Below are positions 26,018-33,537 of a stretch of 64,000 nt of DNA, in pieces. The notes under the pieces are model-generated. The model did not search any database, was not told the origin of the DNA, and saw only the letters and a program-made list of their open reading frames with translations. The position numbers were made by a program, and so were the translations under genes. This DNA is from PoT sp049331405. GTDB lineage: Bacteria; Planctomycetota; Planctomycetia; Isosphaerales; Isosphaeraceae. Each line of letters starts with the position of its first letter. Position 1 is the stretch's first letter. The stretch is from the NCBI RefSeq assembly GCF_049331405.1, contig NZ_CP186274.1, positions 1,860,001 to 1,924,000 of the forward strand, given 5' to 3'.

Positions 26018-26965
26018 TCATCCCAGGCGGCGAGGCTTCCTGTTCTTGTAAAGCTTGAGCTGCTCCTCGCCATCTCGTCGATCGTCGGGGTCGTCGAAGA
26101 GGGCGTTCGCCTTTCGTTGAGACTCGATGGCCTTGGCGAAGTCTCCCGCCTCGGCGTGGGCCGCGGCGAGGACGCCGAGGGTCATGGGGTTGTCCCAACC
26201 CGTGAGTTCGCATGCGCGAGTGGCATGCTTCACGGCCGTCTTGCCGTCGCGGATCGTCTCGTCGGGAGAGCAGGCCAGGATCATGGCGAGATAGTAATAC
26301 GGCATATATCCGTCCGGGTCCACCGCGATGGCCCGGCGATGATCGCCGATCGCCTCGCGGTAGTCCTTCTTGCGCTTGAATACGACGCCCCGGTTGACCA
26401 GCGCCTGGTAATGGTCGGGATCGAGCTTGAGAGCCTCGCTATAGCCGGCGATGGCCTTGTCATTGTCATGCTGCCGGAGCCAGACATTCGCGCGATTGTA
26501 ATAGGCCTCGGGATCGTCGGGGTCGAGTTCGATCGCCCTGTTGAAGTCGGCGATGGACTTCTGGTCCTCGTGTTTCTCATACCAGGATATGGCTCGATCC
26601 ATATAAAACGCGGGGTCATCTCCGTCGAGCCTGATGGCCTCGGAGTAATCCCGAATCGCCGCGTCGTGCTGCCCCTGATCCTGCCAGGCGCTCCCGCGTC
26701 CGTAATAGGCCCTCGATGACCAGGGGCGGAGGATGATGGCCACATTGAAGTCGGCGATAGCCTTGTCATATTCTCCTTTCTCTTTCCAGGCGTGCCCGCG
26801 GTTGACCCGGTCGACCACATTCCAGGGCTCCTTTCGGAGCCTCTCGGAGTATCGGAGGATCTGCCGGTCGAGCCGATCCGCCTCATCCGCACCCTGGGCC
26901 CAGGACGACGCGCAAGCCAGCCCGCATAACGATAAGGCCGCGACGAACACTGCCGATCGCAACAT
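26018..26965 (-). CDS. exported TPR-repeat protein
   Basis: The product has 315 residues. The signal peptide ends ASSWAQ/GA. At least five tandem 34-residue TPR units span residues about 50-220 (NRGHAWKEKGEYDKAIADFNVAI, YYGRGSAWQDQGQHDAAIRDYSEAI, FYMDRAISWYEKHEDQKSIADFNRAI, YYNRANVWLRQHDNDKAIAGYSEAL, LVNRGVVFKRKKDYREAIGDHRRAI). A degenerate C-terminal unit follows (MTLGVLAAAHAEAGDFAKAIESQRKANAL). This is a periplasmic protein-protein scaffold of unknown partner, and a common planctomycete architecture. Confidence 0.85.
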   Translation of the reverse strand: MLRSAVFVAALSLCGLACASSWAQGADEADRLDRQILRYSERLRKEPWNVVDRVNRGHAWKEKGEYDKAIADFNVAIILRPWSSRAYYGRGSAWQDQGQHDAAIRDYSEAIRLDGDDPAFYMDRAISWYEKHEDQKSIADFNRAIELDPDDPEAYYNRANVWLRQHDNDKAIAGYSEALKLDPDHYQALVNRGVVFKRKKDYREAIGDHRRAIAVDPDGYMPYYYLAMILACSPDETIRDGKTAVKHATRACELTGWDNPMTLGVLAAAHAEAGDFAKAIESQRKANALFDDPDDRRDGEEQLKLYKNRKPRRLG

Positions 26966-27221
26966 GGCTTCTTGATCCTTGAGTGGAGAGGCGTTTGCCG
27001 TGCGATCCTCGAATTACCTCGCAGCCGGGGCGAGGAGAATCATCATGAGCGAATCGGACGAATGAAAACCTCGGTCGACCGCGTGCTCACCCCGGCCGAA
27101 CTCCGGATCGATGGTAAGCCGCGAACGCCGAGCGGGCAAGCTCTGCACGAGCCTGCTATGATGAAACCCGCCGCCACGTCGATTCCATCAATGTTTTTGC
27201 ACGCAATCCCGAGCCGATTCG

Positions 27222-27521
27222 ATGAAACCCATGAGTCCATTCCTTCGCGTACTGCTGGGCATCGTCGGCGTGGCCTGCGTCGCGGGTTCCTTGTCCCTGG
27301 TTTGGTATTCGATGACGGCCATGCGGATCGTGATCTATTGGATCGGGGAAGAGCGCGTGCTCGGGGCCAGGAACGTGTACGTCCAGCCGGACGGCAGCAA
27401 GCTGTTGACGAACCCGGCGGCGATGGCACGCGTCATGATGCTCATCTGGGCCCTCGGGGGCGTGCTCGCGGTCGCCGGCGGGATCCTGCTCCGGAAGTCC
27501 TCGAGGCGGAGGAGGAGTTGA
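27222..27521 (+). CDS. small two-pass membrane protein
   Basis: Not recognised. The product has 99 residues. There are hydrophobic segments at about 8-32 (FLRVLLGIVGVACVAGSLSLVWY) and 68-90 (VMMLIWALGGVLAVAGGILL), a short polar loop between them, and a basic tail (RKSSRRRRS) that should remain in the cytoplasm. The coding sequence has good GC3 bias. The gene stands alone. Confidence 0.6.
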   Translation: MKPMSPFLRVLLGIVGVACVAGSLSLVWYSMTAMRIVIYWIGEERVLGARNVYVQPDGSKLLTNPAAMARVMMLIWALGGVLAVAGGILLRKSSRRRRS

Positions 27522-28141
27522 GCCCGCTCCGCATCCCCACGCCACGAGCCACTCGATGTGCCTCGACACCAGGGCGGATTTTCCCCCAAGAAACAACACA
27601 TGAATTCATGTCATCCAACCCTCTCAAGACGGCCTCGCGGAAGTCGCGGTTGCAACGAAGGCCGGAGAATAGTAGAAACGATAGAACCTTTGTAATCGGC
27701 ATAATCTCACTTCCGCCGACATCTCCCTCCGGTTTTTCCTTTTTGTGCTTGCTTTCGAGTAGTGTTCGGCCGTACATTTAGTTTGTACATTGAAGAAACG
27801 TGTGGAACTTGCAGTTTCGAGGTGGCACGCGCGGCGAGATTGCGTCGTCGCGGCGACCGCAGGCCGCATCTCTCAGGAAGAGACGAATCCGATGCCGCAC
27901 GACTCCAGGCGACGGGGTGACTGCCGATGTCTCTCGCGTGATTGCGGGCGGGTCGAGGCCCGGCTCGTCATGACCTCGCCGGGTGCTTTGCCATCAAAGT
28001 TCGCGGCGATGTTGCCGCGAGCCTCCTGATCGTTCCCATTGACCTTCTCAAACCTGATCGCGTGAGGTCGCGAGGCCGATGGCCACTGGCCCGGCTGCGC
28101 TCGCAATTTGCGTCCATCTGAAGTCTGTCGGAGATCCGGTG
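27522..28141. other. intergenic with AT-richer patch and small repeat
   Basis: About 620 bases. Near 27772-27791 the sequence GTACATTTAGTTTGTACATT contains a direct repeat of GTACATT, also readable as inverted GTACA/TGTAC. It could be an operator, but no gene starts close by. No gene was recognised. Confidence 0.4.
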
Positions 28142-28717
28142 ATGATCGGCGTAGGTCGCGCCCGCCTGGCTCGGTCGGCTCCCCAGCTTACCCTCTGCGG
28201 ATTCCACCATGCGGAACCCCTCCATCGCGTCCTGCGATTCTTCCGGGCGGGCAGGGACCTGATCCAGTTCGTCTGCGAGACCTGGCGCGAGGAAGACGCC
28301 GGGCATTGCCCCTACCGCCGTTCCCCCGACTCGGGCATCGACGGGGCGATCGTCGCCAGGGCCGCATATGACATCAAGCGATGTGCCTACCTGAAAATGA
28401 TAGGCACCGAGCCGCTGGCCGTGCGGGGCTCCGACGAGGGGATCGTCCCCTTGCCCGGCCCGTTCGCCCGCGACGCCGTGCTCTTCCTCCTGGGCGGCCG
28501 GGTCCTGCGATTCTCGAGCGAGCGTTGGCGGGAGCCGGAGCTCGCCTCGTGCCGATGCCCCTATTTCCTCGACGCCCCTCGGGGCTTCGCGATGACCGTG
28601 CAGGCCGAGTGGCTCGCCACCGGCAGAGTCATCCCGGACGTTTCTTCTTGCGAGGAATTTCGGCGGGTGGTTCGGGGTTGTCCGGCCTCGTCACCTCAAA
28701 GGGCGGCGGGGGTATAG
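28142..28717 (+). CDS. orphan protein with duplicated Cys-Pro-Tyr unit
   Basis: Not recognised. The product has 191 residues from the ATG at 28142 (GGAG eleven bases upstream). Codon third positions are GC-rich, supporting coding. Two halves appear related: RFFRAGRDLIQFVCETWREEDAGHCPY and LFLLGGRVLRFSSERWREPELASCRCPY. Each has the order hydrophobic strand, Phe, W-R-E, Cys-Pro-Tyr. The cysteines could bind a metal. Its last 89 bases overlap the end of the convergent XRE repressor gene, which is unusual and makes the true end worth checking. Confidence 0.5.
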   Translation: MIGVGRARLARSAPQLTLCGFHHAEPLHRVLRFFRAGRDLIQFVCETWREEDAGHCPYRRSPDSGIDGAIVARAAYDIKRCAYLKMIGTEPLAVRGSDEGIVPLPGPFARDAVLFLLGGRVLRFSSERWREPELASCRCPYFLDAPRGFAMTVQAEWLATGRVIPDVSSCEEFRRVVRGCPASSPQRAAGV

Positions 28718-29147
28718 CCCCTCGCCTCCGGCTCGGCCCCGGCCTGATCTCGGGGGCCGGACGCTCGGCGGTCGAGTCCACCTCCTCGGCCTCCCTGGCC
28801 ATCGCCCCGATGGTCCTGGTGAACGTCAGCCCCTTCGTCAGCTTCAACTCGCGATAGACGCCGATCAGCGTCACCTCATCATTCGCCAGGTCCATCGGCC
28901 CCGGGCCCGACCGACGCTCGATCTCATCGACCGGGATCGACGCGTCGAGGAACCACTCCATCGGGATCTCCATCGCCCTCGAGATTCGGAAGAGCTCGTG
29001 GCAGTCGAGGCTGCGCTCGCGCTTGGTCACCTTGTTGACCTGCTGAGGCGTCAGCCCGACCGCGTCGGCCAGGCGCCTCTGCGTCCAGTCCCGTCGGCCC
29101 AGGGCGATCGTCAGGCGATCGGCGATGATGAGCTCCGTGTCGTCCAT
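28629..29147 (-). CDS. XRE-family (cI-like) repressor
   Basis: The product has 172 residues. The N-terminal HTH_3 domain (residues about 8-62) reads LTIALGRRDWTQRRLADAVGLTPQQVNKVTKRERSLDC, with the recognition helix at TPQQVNKV. A second region (about 80-120) includes DEVTLIGVYRELKLTKGLTF, and the C-terminal 50 residues are Pro/Arg-rich and disordered. No LexA-like peptidase serine/lysine pair is evident. The gene is divergent from a sigma factor operon with palindromic operators between, like a phage immunity repressor. No clear Shine-Dalgarno precedes the start. Confidence 0.8.
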   Translation of the reverse strand: MDDTELIIADRLTIALGRRDWTQRRLADAVGLTPQQVNKVTKRERSLDCHELFRISRAMEIPMEWFLDASIPVDEIERRSGPGPMDLANDEVTLIGVYRELKLTKGLTFTRTIGAMAREAEEVDSTAERPAPEIRPGPSRRRGAIPPPPFEVTRPDNPEPPAEIPRKKKRPG

Positions 29148-29198
29148 GGCAAAATTCTGTCGCGCAAATCCCGCTCCATCAATAGGTTCGAGCGACCA

Positions 29199-29259
29199 AT
29201 CGGGATTAATCCCGATTTTAGGGATTACATCCCTTGACGAATCTCTAAAACGGGGATTA
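29199..29259. promoter_or_regulatory. repressor operators: three GGGATTA sites
   Basis: Site 1 is ATCGGGATTAATCCCGAT (29199-29216, perfect palindrome). Site 2 is AGGGATTACATCCCT (29220-29234, palindrome with a 3-bp centre). Site 3 is the half-site GGGATTA at 29253-29259. Sites 1 and 2 are about 19.5 bp centre to centre. Site 2 touches the -35 and site 3 overlaps the -10 of the rightward promoter, so binding should block the operon. The likely ligand is the divergent XRE protein. Confidence 0.7.
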
Positions 29260-29261
29260 AT
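29234..29261 (+). promoter_or_regulatory. rightward promoter of the sigma/annealing-protein operon
   Basis: TTGACG (29234-29239, 5 of 6), a 16-bp spacer and ATTAAT (29256-29261, 4 of 6). It lies 60 bases before the sigma factor start and inside the repressor operator cluster. Confidence 0.5.
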
Positions 29262-29321
29262 GTAGTCGACGAAGTGATCGGATGTTCAGATTGAGTCAGG
29301 CCGTGCGAGAGGAGGCCCGCC

Positions 29322-29945
29322 ATGGTTTGCGACCCGAAGTTCGAGGAGACGTTGCACGCCGGCCCGCGCCTGGGGTGGGGAACCCGTCCCTATCGACCGC
29401 CGTCCGAGAAGTCTTTCGAACACCGCGAAGGTTCCTGGAAACCCGAGCGAGAGATGAACACGACTCGAATCCAAGTTTTCCTGGACCTGGCGAATCGGGG
29501 TGCCCGCAAGGTGGCGCGACGACGCCAGGACGTCGACGACTACACGCAAGACGCCTATCTCGGAGTACGCAACGCCGTGAAGAATTTCGACCCCGACCGC
29601 GGGACCCCCTTCGAACACTACGCCGTCCACTGCGCCAGGTCCAGGGCCCGCAATGCCCTGAGGCGCGACTCTCGCTGGTATGACGCGATGCTCGCCTCGG
29701 CCCGGTTGAGGCGCGAGGCCGTCGACCAGGACGCGTCGATCCGCCTGGATGCCGAGGCCCTGTTGCGCGGGCTCGAGGGCAGGGCAGGGCGGATCGTGCG
29801 GCTCCGGTTCGGCTTCGAAGGGGGCGGCAAAGCCACCTGGGCCGAGATCGGCCGTGCGGTCGGCCTCTCGGAGCACTCGGCCCGCAAGCAGTTCAAGGAG
29901 GCCATCGAGGCCCTCCGCAAACGTCATCAACATCAGGGGGAATGA
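29322..29945 (+). CDS. sigma-70-like RNA polymerase sigma factor
   Basis: The product has 207 residues. The start at 29322 follows GAGGAGG with a six-base gap. Region 2 is visible as DDYTQDAYLGVRNAVKNFDPDRGTPFEHYAVHCARSRARNALRR (residues about 70-115). Region 4 is GRAGRIVRLRFGFEGGGKATWAEIGRAVGLSEHSARKQFKEAIEALRKR (about 150-200) with its HTH. There is no region 1.1 or clear region 3, as in short alternative sigma factors. It heads a rightward operon and could redirect host polymerase to the element's own promoters, or act as a phage-type early activator. The exact role is inferred. Confidence 0.8.
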   Translation: MVCDPKFEETLHAGPRLGWGTRPYRPPSEKSFEHREGSWKPEREMNTTRIQVFLDLANRGARKVARRRQDVDDYTQDAYLGVRNAVKNFDPDRGTPFEHYAVHCARSRARNALRRDSRWYDAMLASARLRREAVDQDASIRLDAEALLRGLEGRAGRIVRLRFGFEGGGKATWAEIGRAVGLSEHSARKQFKEAIEALRKRHQHQGE

Positions 29946-29999
29946 ACGGATGTTCGGCGCGAGATCGGCGAGGCCGCGTCGTCTCGGGAGCATTTGACC

Positions 30000-30224
30000 A
30001 TGATTACGCCCCACGAATTCCTCGGGTCGCTCTTCGACACCAGGACGCGGCTCGTCTCGGCCCTGGCGCTCGGCCTGGGCAGGGGGGCGGCCCTCTGGAT
30101 CACGCGGAGCACGCCCGGGGCGATCGAGCTGGACCTCGAATCGGCCAGGGAACTGAGGACGATCCTCGATACGTTCATCCAGCGATGCGAAGGAGCATCC
30201 CCATGCGACGACAGCCCGAAGTGA
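30000..30224 (+). CDS. small orphan protein of the sigma operon
   Basis: Not recognised. The product has 74 residues. The ATG at 30000 follows GGGAG by about ten bases. It reads as a short alpha/beta protein (RLVSALALGLGRGAALWITRSTPGAIELDLESARELRTILDTFIQRC). Its end overlaps the next gene's start by 22 bases, suggesting coupled translation within the operon behind the sigma factor. Confidence 0.6.
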   Translation: MITPHEFLGSLFDTRTRLVSALALGLGRGAALWITRSTPGAIELDLESARELRTILDTFIQRCEGASPCDDSPK

Positions 30225-30565
30225 GCGTCAAGCCCCCGCGTTGCTATTGTCTCCGCTGCGACCGGCCGATCCGGGACGACGAGCCGACCGTGCAGGTCGG
30301 ATTCCGCGACAAGTGCATCGCCTGCGTCCTGCGGCCCAACGTCATGGTCAACGCCGCGATCCGCCTCCGCGACGAGAAGCTGCGTCAGGTCTCGGAACCC
30401 CTCGATCCGAACCCCGCACCCGCACCCGCACCCGCACCCGTCTCGCTTCGGCGCGACTGGCGAGCTGAGAAGCGGCGCCGCGCGGCCGAGCGGCTGGAGG
30501 ACGAGCGGCGTTTCTGGCAGGTCGCGGCCGAGGGAACCTGCGGACCCGATAAGGTGTCAGGTTGA
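30203..30565 (+). CDS. small zinc-ribbon-like protein
   Basis: The product has 120 residues from the ATG at 30203, which follows AAGGAG with correct spacing. Two CxxC pairs (CLRC and CIAC, 27 residues apart) form a likely zinc ribbon at residues about 11-45. An Ala-Pro repeat (NPAPAPAPAPV) links it to a basic helix (RRDWRAEKRRRAAERLEDERRFW). This is a plausible small nucleic-acid-binding protein of the phage-like operon. No named family was recognised. Confidence 0.65.
   Translation: MRRQPEVSVKPPRCYCLRCDRPIRDDEPTVQVGFRDKCIACVLRPNVMVNAAIRLRDEKLRQVSEPLDPNPAPAPAPAPVSLRRDWRAEKRRRAAERLEDERRFWQVAAEGTCGPDKVSG
30414..30440 (+). repeat. CCGCAC hexamer repeat, four and a half units
   Basis: Four exact copies of CCGCAC plus CCG encode the Ala-Pro linker of the zinc-ribbon protein. 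Being a multiple of three, changes in unit number would only lengthen or shorten the linker. Confidence 0.7.
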
Positions 30566-30711
30566 TCGGGGGACATACTCACGTGTCGAGCGCGAATCCG
30601 AAGAATTCCCGGGAAACCTCGCCGGTTCTGTCCGGGAGCGGGGTACTACCTCAAGGGGTGCAAGACGCCCGGTCATCACGGCCGGGCGACGACCCCGGGA
30701 AAGGGGATCAT

Positions 30712-31695
30712 ATGTCTGCAACGGCGACGCGATCGAGGGACGGCGGGGCACTCGAAGGGGGCATCATCAACGGCGATTTGTCCGGCCTGACGGCCTCGCA
30801 GCGGCAGCGCCGGTACAGGGAGTGCTGCGAGGCGGCGGGGCTCGACCCCCGGTCGCGGCCGCTCGAGTACCTCCGGCTCGATAACAGGCTCATGCTCTAC
30901 GCCAAGGCGTCGGCCGCGGATCAACTCATCAGCAATCGCAAGCTGACGGTGGAGATCGTCGATCGTCGGCTCGACCCGGGTCTCGGCATCTTCGAGGTCC
31001 GCTGCCGGGTCAAATTCCCCGACGGCCAGCACGTCGAGGACTTCGCGGCGCTCGACGTCGGCGGCCAGCAGGGGGAGCGACTCTGCCAGTCGCTCATGAA
31101 GACGATCACCAGGGCCAAGCGACGGGCGGTCCTCTCCGCCTGCGGCCTGGCGATGCTCGACGAGTCGGAACTCGCCTCGATCCCGGATGCGGTCCGCGTC
31201 GATCCCGACGCTGATGAGTCGAACTCGGCCACGCCGATCGGCCTCTCTTCCCTCGCCCGGGAGCCCGGCGCGGGCGAGGAGGAGGTCGAGAGCTATTCGC
31301 GGGCGATCCGCCGATTCGTCGAGTCTCGCAACGCCCACTGGCTCGAGGAGTGCGAGGCCGAGGGCGAGCCCCCGACCGACGGCGACCTCTTGCAGATCCC
31401 GCGGACGACCGGGCGGCTCCTCGTCTGGGGCCTGCGATCCGGCCGGCTCCGCCCGACCGACCTGGCCTACGACCCGCAGACGGGCCGACCCACCGAGCGG
31501 GTCTCGGTCGATAAGGCCACGCGGCTCGTGGCGAGCCTCTTCGCCCGCGAACCCGACGCCCTGCTCGCCGAGGCCGAGGCCTTCTCTCGCGAGGAAATCG
31601 CCAGGATGCGTCGACAGTGGCGACCGCCCGATCCCGAATCCCCCGGAGCCGACCCGGACGACCTCGAGCGGACCGAGGCCGGCGTCCGGGGCTGA
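30712..31695 (+). CDS. probable phage-type single-strand annealing protein
   Basis: The product has 327 residues from the ATG at 30712, preceded by AAGGGGATCAT. The first 170 residues match the layout I associate with phage recombination proteins of the Rad52/Sak/RecT group: a short helix with GLDPRSRPLEYLRL, DNRLMLYAKASAADQLI, strands around IFEVRCRVKFPDGQHVED, then SLMKTITRAKRRAVLSACGLAMLDESEL (residues about 130-160), equivalent to the MKAxTKAKRR..GLGxLDE signature seen in phage proteins. Such proteins coat and anneal single-stranded DNA. The C-terminal 150 residues are acidic and unassigned. It is the last gene of the repressor-controlled operon. Confidence 0.65.
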   Translation: MSATATRSRDGGALEGGIINGDLSGLTASQRQRRYRECCEAAGLDPRSRPLEYLRLDNRLMLYAKASAADQLISNRKLTVEIVDRRLDPGLGIFEVRCRVKFPDGQHVEDFAALDVGGQQGERLCQSLMKTITRAKRRAVLSACGLAMLDESELASIPDAVRVDPDADESNSATPIGLSSLAREPGAGEEEVESYSRAIRRFVESRNAHWLEECEAEGEPPTDGDLLQIPRTTGRLLVWGLRSGRLRPTDLAYDPQTGRPTERVSVDKATRLVASLFAREPDALLAEAEAFSREEIARMRRQWRPPDPESPGADPDDLERTEAGVRG

Positions 31696-32082
31696 GACCC
31701 ATCGTCAGTGAAGGGCTCAGCCCCGAAGTGAGCGGCTCTCCGAGAAATAGAGAAAATAATAATATAAGTAAATGTTAGATAGTTTTTAAGCTAAAACATC
31801 TCGATATTTATTTTTCGTTCCGGCCCGATGGCCACGGCCGTGGATTGAACCCATCGCGGGGCAAGGAGGCCCCGCATTTCAACCAGCACCCGGCGAATCT
31901 TCGACTGGCGCGAACCAATGAACCTCGTGCTGGGTCTCTACTGAGCCGAAGGAGTCTCGATGCCTGAGAGGATTGCGTCAGCGTTCCGCGGGATGGATGA
32001 TTTCTTATAACGCTGGTGCGGAATCCAACTCCTCACTTCAGATGACGTTTCGTCCGAACAATCGCGTTGGAAGGCTTCGATC
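31696..32082. other. intergenic with a sharp AT-rich island
   Basis: Positions about 31741-31815 are far more AT-rich than anything nearby (runs such as AATAATAATATAAGTAAATG and GATATTTATTTTTCG). A hairpin GCGGGGC-aaggag-GCCCCGC follows at 31856-31875. The island closes the repressor-controlled operon. It could be a promoter, an origin-like unwinding element or a junction of transferred DNA. No gene was seen. Confidence 0.5.
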
Positions 32083-32751
32083 ATGACCCGGAAACGCAGG
32101 CATCGCGAGGCCGAGATTAGGCGCGAGCAGATCAGGCAAAGGGAGTTCGAGTGTCTCCGGGCGTCCGGCTTGCCCGTGGACCGTGCTCAGTTGGCTCCGT
32201 ACAAGTCTTATGACCCTCCCGAATTCATCTTGCACGGCTTTTATCTCGATATACCGTTCACTTGCCTCTCGTGCGGATCGGAGGAAGTCTGGACGGCGGC
32301 CCAGCAGAAATGGTGGTAAGAGGAGGCGAAGGGCAGTATTTACTCCGGCGTCAAACACTGCCGGAAATGCCGCCAGGAGCTCCGTGCCCTGAAGGGCCTG
32401 GCTCAGCCCCGGAAGGACGCGACGTCGTCTTTCAAGGCGATTCGCGACGAGATCGAAACGATGCTCCACACCGACGGATGGCGTCGCGTGGTCAGAGATG
32501 ACGATTCCTACTATGGTGCCAAGAGCTACATCCGGGGAGACGTGTCGATCAGGATCCGCTGGGATCATGTCGATTGGCGAATTCACTTCATCCTCGAACG
32601 AGGCGAGGTGCACGGCGCCCCGTTCGAAACACTCCTCCAGGTCGACTGCGAACACCGCAACAGGACGCTCTCCGAACTGCAACGCCGCCTCAATGGGCTG
32701 CCCCTGGCCATCAAGGAAGTGCTGAAGACGGATTCTGAGCCCGGACGCTGA
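32083..32751 (+). pseudogene. zinc-ribbon domain protein interrupted by one TAA
   Basis: An ATG after GGAAGG starts a frame that stays open to the TGA at 32749-32751 except for a single TAA at 32317-32319. Around it the sequence reads CLSCGSEEVWTAAQQKWW, stop, EEAKGSIYSGVKHCRKCRQEL. The typical form of this ribbon has a tyrosine at that position (WWYE), so one base change (TAC/TAT to TAA) explains the break. Two CxxC pairs flank it. The remaining 144 codons are intact and have coding composition. It is either a very recent pseudogene, a readthrough case or a sequence error. Downstream, GTG or ATG restarts (for example 32461) are possible. Confidence 0.75.
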
Positions 32752-32767
32752 TCCTCTTCTTCATAGC

Positions 32768-33166
32768 TCAAACCTCGACCTTGTAATCCAGCGCAATCTC
32801 GTCCCCGGTGCGGCCGCGGAAGCCCCAGTTCTCGCGGGGCGTCTCGGTGATCGTCACCTCGACGTCGGCCGGCCCGATGCCGACCTCGCGCTCGATCCGT
32901 TCGAAGAGCAGTCGGATGAGCCCCTTGCGAGCCTCAACCGTTCGGCCGGCGAACATGCTGATCTCGATGATGAGATAACGCTCCGTCCGGCCCTGGCCCT
33001 CGGGGATGTAATAGTCGGCTCGATCCATCGGGAAGAACCGATGGGCTCGCTTACCGACGGGGAATTGCAGGGCATCCACGACGCACGAGTGGATCACGTC
33101 CGACAGCCTGGCCTTGACCGGGTCCAGGTGTTCGCGAATCCCATAGACTTTGATCTGAGACATCAT
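32768..33166 (-). CDS. tautomerase-superfamily protein lacking Pro-1
   Basis: The product has 132 residues. The body matches the tautomerase family (IKVYGIREHLDPVKARLSDVIHSCVVDALQFP, then RYLIIEISMFAGRTVEARKGLIRLLFERIEREVGI, then DVEVTITETPRENWGFRG). These small beta-alpha-beta enzymes use an N-terminal proline as catalytic base after Met removal. Here the start reads Met-Met-Ser-Gln, so the usual proline is replaced by serine (TCT versus CCT). Activity may therefore be lost or altered. The gene is convergent with the broken zinc-ribbon gene. Confidence 0.8.
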   Translation of the reverse strand: MMSQIKVYGIREHLDPVKARLSDVIHSCVVDALQFPVGKRAHRFFPMDRADYYIPEGQGRTERYLIIEISMFAGRTVEARKGLIRLLFERIEREVGIGPADVEVTITETPRENWGFRGRTGDEIALDYKVEV

Positions 33167-33537
33167 GCCTCCGGGGTTCCATGTTCACCGCCACCCCTCG
33201 ACGACCGCGGGCCTCCAACACTACCGCCCGGCCGGCGACCTGGAAAGGCCGACCTCGCGAGTCATCTCCGCCGAGCTTGTCATCATGACGATCTCTCAGG
33301 AATGATTGTCCACCACAGTGGCAGATCGATCACGTGTCCATGAAACCGCGGAGATTCGAGGCATCATCTCGTCAAGCTCGTACCAGTCGGTTCGTTGTTA
33401 CGGCGAGACCCGAATCGTGACGTGCCATGACACGCTTGACGCGAATCTTGCCGCCGGGGAGGATCTCTGCTCGTTTCTCGAAGTGTTCACAGGTCGGCAA
33501 TCCTCCGGAGCCAGGACGAAAGGGACGTGTCTAAGCG
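33167..33537. other. intergenic, nothing recognised
   Basis: 371 bases between the divergent tautomerase and Kelch genes. It should hold both promoters. The region near 33380-33440 is less GC-rich, but no clear -35/-10 pair or repeat was identified. Confidence 0.3.

Noticed and set aside
27156..27781. Overlapping frames on both strands around the small two-pass membrane protein
   Set aside because: Only the frame at 27222-27521 gives plausible membrane segments and codon composition; the others are Arg/Pro-rich shadows.
31831..31880. GGATTGAAC and GGGTTCAATCC resembling a CRISPR repeat end or a tRNA T-arm
   Set aside because: There is no repeated unit or spacer pattern, and the flanking bases do not pair as a T-stem or acceptor stem.
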